From Paratrimastix pyriformis (taxonomy: Eukaryota > Preaxostyla > Paratrimastigidae), in contig JAPMOS010000049.1 in the NCBI GenBank assembly GCA_027972325.1, positions 124,001 to 188,000 of the forward strand: 64,000 bases of DNA, in the 5' to 3' direction. A program made the position numbers and the translations under genes. Shown in pieces: positions 55,401 to 64,000 of this stretch. The notes beneath the pieces were generated by a model, which was not told the DNA's origin, ran no database searches, and worked only from the letters and a program-made list of their open reading frames with translations. Positions within the stretch are counted from its first letter, which is position 1, and each line of letters opens with the position of its first letter.

Positions 55401-58400
55401 AGACCTTCGACTGCATCCAGAAGGTCCGTCCATCCCGTCCCGCCCCCGTCCGTCCGTCCGTCCAGCAGGAGATGCGCAATCCGTCAAAGTCTCCGGTTTT
55501 CGGCAGAGAAGAAGAAACGAGGAAAAAGCGAGAAAATATGTATGCTTATATCTCGGGGTATCGTACGCTTCTTCGTGGGCGGCTGGGGTCTCCTTCCTCC
55601 GTCCCGCCCTCTTTCATCGCCCCCGCCCTCCATCGCCGCCTGCTCATACGCTTCGTGTCTCTGTTGCTGGCCGGGCGCAGGTCTATGGGCTCTTCAGCGC
55701 CCTGGCGCCCTCGGCCGACCTGTCCGAGTTCAGCTTCCTGCCCCAGTGGGACCAGCTCAGCCCCGCCGAGAAGTCCGAGAAGCTGAGCCGCTACGGGTGC
55801 CACGAGCTGCACATGTTCCTGCTGATGAAGGACCCCCAGTTCTTCTACACGGCCGTCCGTCGCCCCCTCCTCCCCCCGCCCGGCCATACCGCCGCCTCCA
55901 CATTTGACCGACCCCTTATCACGGGCTCACTTACCCAATCATCAGCATCATCAGCGTCCAGATCGTAATCATCGTCATCATCAGCATCCGATCACCGTCA
56001 CCATCACCAGCACCGTCATCATCATCAGCATCAGCATCAGCATCATCAGCATCATCATCATCAGCATCGTCATCGTCATCGTCATCATCATCGTCCGATT
56101 CACATCATCATCATCGTCATCTCCCACTACCGCCACCCGCCCGCAGGTCCTTCCGCACCTGGTGCACAAGAAGGAGAAGACTTTCATGGACCTCTACCTG
56201 CTGGGCGCCGACCTGTCGCCCTTTGCGGCCCCGCACCGCTTCGCCCGGCTGAACGCCTTCGAGCAGATCCTGCTGGCCCACTGGGCGCGCGTCTTCCGGC
56301 CCGAGACCTCGGCTGGCGAGGGGCCCATGACCGTGCGCAAGTTCCGCCAGCTGGTGGCCACCCTCCCGAAAGACCCCGTCCGTCGCCAATGCCCCCCACG
56401 ACATTCTGTCGGTACAGAGAAAAGCGATAAAACGGGGGGCATCCACGCTCCTGTGTCTGCCTGTCTGTGCTGTTTTGCTGCTCTTTGCTTGTCTACGTGC
56501 CTGGGAAGAGGGTCCCCTCCGCGATGGTTCTTCCCTCCTCATGTCCCCGCCCGCCCCTCCCCTTCTTCGTTTCTGTCCCCCGTAGGAGCTGGAGAACCGG
56601 CTCTTCGACACGGTCCTCAAATCGGGCGCCCTGGACGGCGACCAGGACCAGGGGGCCGCCCTCGTGGCCCAGATCCGCCAGAAGATGGCCCAGGAGGCCG
56701 CCCGGCAGGCGCAGGCGCAGGCTCAGGCGCAGGCTCAGGAGGCCGCCCGGCAGGCAGAGGCGCAGGCCCTGGAGGAACTGCGGAGGGCCCAGGAGACGGA
56801 GGGCAAGGATCTCACGAAGGGACTGCGGGAACAGACGGCGCGGTCTGGATCGTCACCATCACCACCGACACCGTCAATCATCAGCGTCAGCATCATCATC
56901 CAATCCGTCACGTCATCGCCCAATCAGTAGCATCCAATCATCCAATCATCCAATCATCATCATCATCATCTCATCCATTCATCACCCAAGCATCATCGTC
57001 ATACCCTTGTGTGGTGGTGAACATTCAAATCGATTGACCGCCCATTCCTTTTCCTGTGGTGGGTGTGTCCATCCTGGCGGTGCAGCAGTGAGGACATCCT
57101 GGAGGTGAAGCGGATCATGCATCAGAACATCGACAGCGTCCTGCAGCGCAGCGAGCGGCTGGACCAACTCGAGTCCCGCAGCGCATCCCTCAGCGCCCAG
57201 AGCCTGGCCTTCTCATGCCCCAGCCCCGCAGTCGCCAGGTCCTACGCCCCGCCGCCTGCCCCAGGCTTCGCGCCGCCGCCGCCTCCCCGTGCGGCCGCCG
57301 CCGCCCCGATGAGCTGCAAGATGGACATGTACGACCCCACCATCGAGGACGAGGAGGAGCCTGTGCGGAGGCCCATGATGGAGTTCTTCGCGGGTGCCAG
57401 GGACGAGCCCACGATGCAGCCCCAGCGTCCGCACCCCCTTCACCCCTCCAGCCGCCCCTGTCCCATCCATCCACCTGATGCCCTCCTCTCCATCCCACCC
57501 CATCCCAGTCCTTCCCCCGCGGAAGCCGGTTGTCTTCTTCCAGCCCGTGGCCACCACCAAGGAGTACGCCGAGACCCACTACTACCACATCACAGACCGG
57601 GCCCGGCACGCCGGCCTGGTGGCCATGAACCCCTTCTGGCTCGACTTCGCGCGGTCCGTGAAAGAAACTCGGCCCCCTCCCTTGAGCGCACCTCCCACGG
57701 GCCAATGGCATCTGGGAGAGGGTTGCCTGGACGACACTCTACTCCAAAATTATGGTCCCCCCCCCCACCTGCTGAGGCCAAGGGGAGGCGCGCATCCCCA
57801 AGTCGTGCCGCCTGCCCCAGGCCAGTCTCGTGTGAGTATGAGGCTCATTCGAAAGCCGCGCGGCATCACATCTGCCCGAACATGGCGCTCGGCGTGTGGT
57901 GGTGTGGCGTGGCGGTGTTTGTTGTTGGCGCGCCCCGCAGGTACCTGCTCTCGAGCACCCAGGGCCCCTTCCTGACCACCAACGTGGCCCACGCGGCCAC
58001 GGCGGGCTCGCTGACGGAGATGCTGCTGGCCATGGCCGTCCTGGGGCTGCCCCTCCGGCCCACCGAACCCCAGATGGACTACGGTCCGTGTCCCTGCCCA
58101 CCCTCCCCCCTCCCCAGCGGCACCCGCTCCCATCCATGCCCCGGAAGAAGAACGCAAAGACGTAAAAGCCGAGGCACATGGTCCGCTTATTTTTGGGCCC
58201 GGCCATCACAGCCGGGTGGGATCTGACAAAGGAACAGGGTTGTCGCGCCGAGGTCGTATGTGAGTCAGGCTGAGGTCAGCTGGGGTCAGCTCTGGGGTCC
58301 GCTGGGGCTCCTGGGGTCCGCTGGGGTCCGCTCTTGGGGTGCTTCGCGTGCCGGTCGGACAACGTTATGGGATTGGATCGCACAGCAAGCCGGCGAAACA

Positions 58401-61400
58401 GCATCATTTTCACCGCTCTGAGCAGTGGTTGGGCCTCCTCCACCATTCGGTCGGGGGGTGAAGTTGGTGAGGTCCCCACACACCCCCTCATCCCCTCCAC
58501 TCACCCACCCAACACCGCCCGCCCCGCCCGCCCCGTGCAGATCGCTCCCAGGGTGCCTCAGTGGCCCTGACCCTGCGCGCCACGGGCCCCATGCTGCTCT
58601 TCCGCAAGGTCACACCCACCCCAGCTCCCCCCGCATTTGTACGTGCCGTCTGATCCCTGCGCCTGTCCGTCCATCATGTTGGTCTTGCCATTGCCCCCTC
58701 CCTCCCTCCCCGCCACCCACGTTTGGTCTCTCCCATATGTTCATGCCGATCCGTCCCCGGGGGGCTGATGGCCACCACAGGAGATCAAGCCCTGCCCGGC
58801 GGCGGTGGCGGTGGCCGGGCGGCCCGGGGAGGAGGCCGAGGAGGCGAGGGTGATGGTGCGGCAGCACTTCGTCGACCCGGCCGACAGCACTGAGTTCCTG
58901 GGCGACAGCCCCGTCGAGAAGCGGGTCGCGGGGCCGTTCCTGGTCGCCCGGTCCGCCCATGCACCACCGCCATGATGAGGACTGGAAGAGGACTGGATGA
59001 TGATGATTGGATGATGATGATGATCGGAATGATGATCGGAGGATGATGAGGATGAGGATGAATGATTGGATGATGATTGGAATGACGATTGGAATGACGA
59101 TTGGAATGACGATTGGAATGACGATTGGAATGATGGGAATCCTTCATGCTGCCGTCCCCTCTCCCCCTCTCCCCTTCCCTCACTCTCACCTCTTTGGTGG
59201 TTCCCGGGGACACGCGGCCAGGCCATACGTGGGCCGGGTGATCGTGAGCAACCTGACGGCGGGCGCCCTGCAGCTTGACGTCCTGACCCAGATCCCCCAG
59301 GGCGCCCTGCCCTGCGGCGGCTCGCTCTACACCAAGTGTCACCACCTGACCGTCGACCCCCTGCAGACGGCCCAGCTGGCGTACCGGTTCTACTTCCCGG
59401 CCGCGGGCACCTTCGCCCACTACCCCGCCGCGGTGGCCCTGCGGGGCGAGGTGCTGGCCCGGCCCGCCCTTGATATGCCGCTGCTCACGGTGGTCACACA
59501 GCCGCCGCCGGCCAAGGTCTCCCCTCCCCCTCCATCCTCCACGCCCCGTTTCGTCTCGATTCGGCTGGATAACGTTCCGTTGAACCCAATGGAAGGCGTG
59601 CTTGATGGTGCCACACACTTGCAGGGGAAGAAGCTCCCCACGAGCCTGACCCACACAACACTGTTACCCCTTTCTCTGGATGACACCAACAACAACATCG
59701 TCGAAAAAAACTGCCCTTTTGCACCTCCACCCGCCGCACGTTTTTCTCATTCCACGCACTGCGCCCTTGATGGGTGGGTGTGGCTGCGGTGGCCTGCAGG
59801 ACGACGTGCTGACGGCCCTGTCGTCGGATGACCAGGCGCTGGCCTACCTGGCCGCGGGCAACCTGTTCCGGGTGGACCTGGTCAAGCAGCTCGCCTGGCG
59901 CTTCCAGCTCTCGGCCTCCTTCGCCCAGCGGGCACTCGAGGTCCGCCTGCCGCTCCGACCCTCTGGCCATATGACCATGACCCCTTTGATCTGCCTATGA
60001 CCCTATGGCCATATGACCATGACCCCTTTGACCATATGAACATGGCCCCTTTGACCATATGACCCATGACCATGCAGCCATGTGACCATGTGACAGGGGG
60101 AGAGGAGACCCGCACCCCATTCCGTCTCCATGCCCCTTCCCGGGCTCACCATTGGCACGGCATGTGGCGTCTGCTGTTCTGTGCAGATCCTGAGCCGGCG
60201 GCACGTGTACGATGAGACCCTCTGGTCCTTCGGGCTGCACCACGGGTTGGAGCGCTGGGCGCGCGAGTACCTGGCGGCCCGGTTCGATTCTGCGCAGCTG
60301 CCCGCCCTGCACGGGTCCATCCTCGAGACGGACCCGGTCATCGATGGTCTGTATGCCCCGCATCATCAGCATGATCATAAGCATCGGCAACATCGGCATC
60401 AGCAGCATCGGCATCAGCAAGCATGCAAGCATCGGCATCGGCAAGCATCGGCATCGGCAGCAGCAGTAGCAGCAATCATCATCAGCAATCATCATCAATC
60501 ATCATCATCATCAATCATCATCATCAGCAATCATCATCATCAGCAATCATCATCATCAGCAATCATCATCAGCAATCATCATCAGCAATCATCATCAATT
60601 GCGTCACCCCCCCCGTTCTTGCAGGCCACCTGCAGCACCTCGAGTACCGGCCGCTGATCAACGCCCGTGCCCACCGGCTGGCGGGGCGGCCCCTGATCAT
60701 GAACGCCCAGATGCGGGCCCAGTACCGGCGCCTACTGACCCACCTCATCTACCGCCCGGCCCTGGCCGCCCCGGATATGCTCTGCATCCTCTACTACATG
60801 ATCCTCCAGGTCTGGGCGACGGCTCGACGGTGGAGAGTGCTTTCCGTGTGTTGACTTGCGATGGCCGAGAAAATGACATCATCATCGCCATCGCCATCAA
60901 TCGTCCCAGTCGTCCAATCATCACCACCCAATCATCACCACCCAATCATCCAATCATCCCATCATCCAATCATCCAATCACCAACGCAGGACCGGATCGA
61001 GGAAGCCCGGGAGCTCTTCGCCACCCTGCCGACGCTGACCTTCCCTGGAATGCCCCAGGCGGGCCGCGCCTGCGCCGGCTGCCGACAGCCCCTCGACCTG
61101 GCCGCCCCTTGCTCCGTCGAGGTGCCCCGTCCGTTGCCCCCCCCCGTACATGCACCAGGATCTTGAGGGTTGTGTGACCTCTACAGCACCTATAAATCGC
61201 CTTCGTAGCTTACTTGGCAGAGCACCCGCTTAGTAAGCGGGAGGTAATGGGTTCGATTCCCATCGAAGGCTTTTTCTTTTTCCATGTTTGCCTCTTGTAG
61301 CCGCAGGAGCTTCGCTGCCCAGCCCCGGCCCGCTGCGGTACTTCTGCACGGAGTGTGCAGGGGCCCAGCCTGCGGGGACGAAGTTGGCCCGGCTGGCGAT

Positions 61401-63748
61401 GCCCCTCGCTCTGCAGGTCGGACAACCCCCATCGTTCTCATCATCCAACCACCACCCAGCCATCCACCCAGGCATCACCACCCAGTCATCACCACCGTCA
61501 TCTCCTCTTCATCCAATCAGCATCACCATCGTCATCGTCATCATCCGTCATCATCCGTCATCACCCAACCACCATCATCCATCATCGTCCAACCATCATC
61601 GTCCAACCATCATCATCCAACCATCATCACCGTCACCATCATCATCCAACCATCATCACCGTCACCATCATCACCAGCATCATCACCAGCTTCATCGCCA
61701 GCTTCAACACCAGCATCATCACCAGCATCATCATCATCACCAGCATCAGCATCATCATCAGCATCAGCATCCATCAGCAGCATCAGCATCCATCAGCAGC
61801 ATCAGCATCACCAGCATCAGCATCACCAGCATCAGCATCACCAGCATCACCAGCATCAGCATCAGCATCACCAGCATCAGCATCAGCATCAGCATCAGCA
61901 TCAGCATCAGCATCAGCATCAGCATCAGCATCAGCATCAGCATCAGCATCATCGCCTTCCTATTCCTGTCACAGCGTGACTACATGGGGGCCTTCCTGGA
62001 CTTCTTCGGCCCCGATGCCAAACTGGCCGCGGCCCGCTCATGTGCCGCTCGGTCTGCCGCCCCACCTTCCTTCTCTTCCGACTGATTCGACACGCTGGTT
62101 GCGGTGCAGCTACGCGGGCTACCCGGTGCCCCAATGGCGGCGCCTGTTCGAGGAGCTCCGCTCGCAGCTCGCCCAGATCGACGCCCAGGACGCGCCAGCC
62201 ACGGCCCCCGCCCCCCCGGCAGGTCTGCACCCGCCGCCACCACGGGTGATGATGATGATGCTGGATTGGATGCCGACTGGATGATGATTGGATGATGCTC
62301 ATCCCCAGCCGGAGTGAATGGTGATGCTGATGGTGTGGTGGACACATCTCTTCACGCCCTCGGGTCCCCTCCTTCCTTCCCCACGCCTCCACCTTTTCCC
62401 ACCCCAGCCGCGATTCCTCCTCGTGTCCACCTCCACCTCAACCTCCACCCCAACCTCCACCCCAACCTCCACCCCAACCTCTACCCCAACCTCCACCCCA
62501 ACCTCCACCTCCTCCACCCCACCCTGGCAGATGACCGCGCCATGGCGGACGTGGAGGGGGAGCATGCCCTGCAGCGTGACCAGACCATCAGCTCGGCCGT
62601 GGCGGCCGCCCCCAACATCGAGTTCTCCATCGATGTCCGTGCTCCCCCTGGGGGAGGCGGGAGGGGGGGGGGGGGGGGAGGGGAGGGAGGGAGGGGATGG
62701 ACAGAGTGTGACGGGGGTCGGGGGGTCGGGGGTCGGAGAGCCAGAGGATGCGGGACGGGAGGCGGGACGGGAGGCGGGACGGGAGGCGGGACGGGAGGCG
62801 GGACGGGAGGCGGGATGGGGTGTTCATGCCCCATCACTTTCGGCGCCTTCACGTCTTCCGTCTTTCCGCCCCTGGCCGTGACGCCCACCCCGCCCCGCAG
62901 GCCACGTCCAAGGTGGCCCGGCTGTCGGCCAGCAACTGCGGGTCCTTCGTGCGGGCCGGCAGGCTGCCCGTCGAGCTGCGGTACTTCCTGATGGACATGG
63001 AGCTGATGTTCTCCGCCGAGCCCTTCCTGCAGGCCGCCGGGGGCACCCGCTTCGCCCTCGTCCAGCCCAACATCAGCCAGCGCCTCGACCTCGAGGCCGA
63101 CCCGACACGTCTGGCCCTGCCCCCCCGGCTGTCCTTGCCCCCCCGGCTGGCCCCTGCCCCCCCGGCTGGCCCCTGCCCCCCCGGCTGGCCCCTGCCCCCC
63201 CGGCTGGCCCCTGCCCCCCCGGCTGTCCCCTGCCCCCCCGGCTGTCCCTCGATCCCTGGGGCCCTGTTTCTCATCCAATTCGCGCCATCCTCACTCCTTC
63301 CGTCTGCAGTGCCCCGGGCCGAGTTCGTGATCCCGGTCACGCCCAAGGTGCACGACGCCAACGCCTACGTGGAGGTGGTCGTTGGGCCGCTGCGACGGAG
63401 CTGCATGTTCTACTCGAACAGCCTCCAGGTGCAGCTGCTGGAGAACATGGGTCAGCTGCGCGTCTGCCACGCCCAGACCGGCCGGCCCCTGCCCAAGGTC
63501 TACTGCAAGGTCTTCGGTCGCACATCGGCAACCTCGGGCTCGCAATTCGTCAAGGTCTGCCTCACCCCCGGAGCGAGTGACTTGATCCCAGGCTGTTGTT
63601 GTAGGACGGCTTCACCGACCTGCGGGGTGCTTTCGACTATGCCTCGCTGAGCACCGACGATATGGACCACATCGAACGGCTCAGCATCCTGGTCATGAGC
63701 AAGAACTTTGGCGGATGCATCCGAGAGGCGGCTCCGCCGAAGCACTAA
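45716..63748 (+). CDS. Giant conserved protist-type protein of unknown function (>2,000 residues, many exons)
   Basis: Continuous plus-strand series of exons with local GTCCG/GTCTG donors. Traced blocks include 45716-45868, 45917-46108, 46237-46343, 46556-46780, 47263-47382, 47522-47732, 47866-47946, 48172-48340, 48595-48810 ([20 protein letters not shown], like beta-sandwich/macroglobulin strands), 49159-49290, 49505-49735, 50098-50230, 50520-50680, 50880-51030, 51235-51380, 51645-51897, 52280-52385, 52565-52860, 54070-54362, 55680-55855, 56145-56385, 56586-56850, 57086-57420, 57525-57655, 58775-58950, 59222-59515, 60185-60345, 60635-60810, 60990-61128, 61307-61414 and 62890-63105. The end block [20 protein letters not shown], then REAAPPKH, stops at 63746-63748; to my memory this tail occurs in very large proteins of other protists. 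It carries an acidic/His-rich stretch (54070-54200), an Ala/Gln coiled coil (~56660-56815), an R-SNARE-like motif (57086-57213) and paired CxxC motifs split by an intron. No signal peptide or membrane segment was recognised. One gene is my reading; two adjacent genes cannot be excluded. Frame changes occur near 46730 and 47054. Confidence 0.6.
47998..48144. repeat. CACAG pentamer array turning into CCCAG pentamers
   Basis: About 17 copies of CACAG followed by about 12 copies of CCCAG, without other interruption, in intron 47947-48171. Every unit ends in AG, so the array is a ladder of potential 3' splice-site dinucleotides immediately upstream of the real acceptor. Confidence 0.95.
51417..51566. 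repeat. Tandem duplication (~70 bp) in an intron of the giant gene
   Basis: CACTGCCCTCGGCGCTG-GATCTCGTGC...GGCGTTCAATCG...GCACAAACTCCTGTCC occurs at 51417-51482 and again at 51486-51566, with small differences. Intronic position. Confidence 0.8.
51950..52030. repeat. CCCCCATGCCCCCGTG short tandem repeat
   Basis: Eight or so CCCCATG/CCCCGTG heptamer-octamer units in the intron after the exon ending near 51897. Confidence 0.85.
52973..53230. repeat. TGTGTCTGTATC 12-bp minisatellite
   Basis: About 17 near-identical 12-mers, then 8-mers TGTGCGTC, in an intron of the giant gene. The first copies are perfect; the 3' end has T-to-C variants. Confidence 0.95.
54886..54918. other. 14-bp perfect inverted repeat (hairpin) in an intron
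   Basis: TGTGTCTTTTGATC and GATCAAAAGACACA flank a 5-nt loop GTAAG. It lies after a GTGGCT repeat in the intron following the block that ends near 54757, and its low GC stands out from the surrounding sequence. Confidence 0.85.
55925..56125. repeat. CATCAG/CATCGT triplet-rich intron
   Basis: Mixed CAT, CAG and CGT triplets with ATC phase kept through most of the intron before the block starting at 56145. Confidence 0.85.
59066..59130. repeat. GATTGGAATGAC tandem repeat
   Basis: Five copies of a 12-nt unit after a GATGATTG-rich stretch, in the intron preceding the exon at 59222. Confidence 0.9.
59960..60085. repeat. GACCATATGACCATGACCCCTTT tandem repeat
   Basis: Four or five diverged copies of a ~24-nt unit containing CATATG, in the intron before the exon at 60185. 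Confidence 0.85.
60355..60600. repeat. CATCGGCA / ATCATCATCAGCA triplet arrays
   Basis: GCATCGG units then CATCATCAGCAAT units fill the intron between the exon ending near 60345 and the exon at ~60635. Confidence 0.9.
61191..61197 (+). promoter_or_regulatory. TATAAAT box just upstream of the tRNA
   Basis: TATAAAT ends two bases before the tRNA 5' end. That is closer than a standard -30 element, so its role in Pol III transcription is uncertain. Confidence 0.3.
61199..61271 (+). tRNA. tRNA-Thr (anticodon AGT), intronless, nested in an intron
   Basis: 73-nt cloverleaf: acceptor stem GCCTTCG/CGAAGGC fully paired, D arm GCTT/GAGC with ACTTGGCA loop, anticodon stem CCCGC/GCGGG with loop TTAGTAA (anticodon AGT), variable loop AGGTA, T arm ATGGG/CCCAT with loop TTCGATT, discriminator T. 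A box TAGCTTACTTGG and B box GGTTCGATTCC match the Pol III consensus. CCA is not encoded, as expected for a eukaryote. It lies within the intron 61129-61306 of the giant gene on the same strand. Confidence 0.96.
61271..61280 (+). terminator. Pol III T-run terminator after tRNA-Thr
   Basis: TTTTTCTTTT begins at the discriminator base, the usual form of a Pol III termination signal. Confidence 0.8.
61680..61968. repeat. CATCACCAGCATCAGCAT triplet array
   Basis: CAT, CAC and CAG triplets in fixed phase, ending in about 15 perfect CATCAG hexamers, just before the next exon (~61972). Confidence 0.95.
62420..62517. repeat. AACCTCCACCCC 12-bp tandem repeat
   Basis: Eight copies of a 12-mer in an intron of the giant gene. 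Confidence 0.9.
62752..62822. repeat. GGGACGGGAGGC tandem repeat
   Basis: Six copies of a 12-nt unit in the intron before the exon near 62890. Confidence 0.9.
63115..63250. repeat. CCCCCCCGGCTGGCCCCTG tandem repeat
   Basis: Seven to eight 18-19 nt units; the GGCTGG form changes to GGCTGT at both ends. It lies in the intron between the exon ending near 63105 and the exon at ~63309. Confidence 0.9.
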
Positions 63749-64000
63749 CAAAGTAATGTGATTGTGAACATGTACAGAACATTGGATCGGGGGGAAATGA
63801 TGGCCCGGGAACATTGGGCAATTACCGGAGAGTTTTATATGGGACAAGTGCCGGAGAGAAGAACAGGACGGCGAATGGGGAAAAAAGGATGCGGCCCTGA
63901 TTTCCTTGAGTGTGGGCAAAAGGTACAAGTCCAGAGGTTCGCTTTGAACGTCCGAACGCAATGAAACCAGAATGCAGTAGTTTTTTAGGCTCGTGAACAA
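63749..64000. other. Downstream flank of the giant gene, nothing recognised
   Basis: Lower GC than the genes, A-rich at 63880-63890. No coding similarity on either strand; the long minus-strand open frame here is antisense to the last exons. Confidence 0.5.

Noticed and set aside
63500-64000. Minus-strand open frame at the window end as a convergent gene
   Set aside because: Its first half is antisense to the last exons of the giant gene and the remainder shows no recognisable protein features.

Overview
This is a GC-rich, intron-dense eukaryotic nuclear window, most likely from a flagellated free-living protist. Axonemal-type dynein, TSR1, a TMF-type golgin, a tRNA with an internal Pol III promoter and a LINE are all eukaryotic, and almost every coding block is bounded by GT...AG introns. 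Introns are short to medium (about 40-700 nt) and unusually uniform at the 5' end: most begin GTCCG or GTCTG. Many hold poly-C runs and CAT/ATG triplet arrays. A bacterial-type DUF1015 gene carrying introns suggests transfer from Firmicutes-like bacteria and would fit an anaerobic lineage such as Preaxostyla; that placement is only a guess.

Layout: (1) 1-16499 (+), 3' part of a dynein heavy chain gene, entering the window upstream of AAA4 and running through stalk, AAA5, AAA6 and the C-terminal domain, with two very large disordered insertions. (2) ~16.9-20.66 kb (+), a multi-pass membrane protein of unknown function. (3) 21639-30694 (+), TSR1, a pre-40S ribosome maturation factor; its last intron appears to hold a 5'-truncated LINE (27.9-30.5 kb). 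(4) 30873-39838 (+), a TMF/golgin coiled-coil protein with a ~925-residue Pro/Ala/Glu-rich domain. (5) 40209-41719 (-), DUF1015 protein, convergent with TMF. (6) 42352-43486 and 44112-45286 (-), a tandem pair of divergent protein kinases with the same four-exon structure. (7) ~45.7-63748 (+), one very large multi-exon gene (more than 2,000 residues) for a protein of unknown function with an R-SNARE-like segment and a split zinc-finger motif; a tRNA-Thr(AGU) gene sits in one of its introns at 61199-61271.

Splice junctions were placed by hand from frame continuity and family similarity. For TSR1, TMF, DUF1015, the kinases and most of the membrane protein they are phase-consistent; for dynein and the giant gene only the main coding blocks were traced. 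Conserved protein sequence changes frame inside exons at a few places (24.87, 46.73, 47.05 kb), with a further unresolved junction near 27.06 kb. Since the surrounding genes look intact, small consensus indels are the simplest explanation.

The genes are ordinary chromosomal housekeeping and cytoskeletal/trafficking genes and do not form an operon-like system. The most unusual items are the dynein with giant insertions, the R-SNARE-like motif inside the giant protein, the LINE and tRNA nested in introns, and duplicated splice sites.
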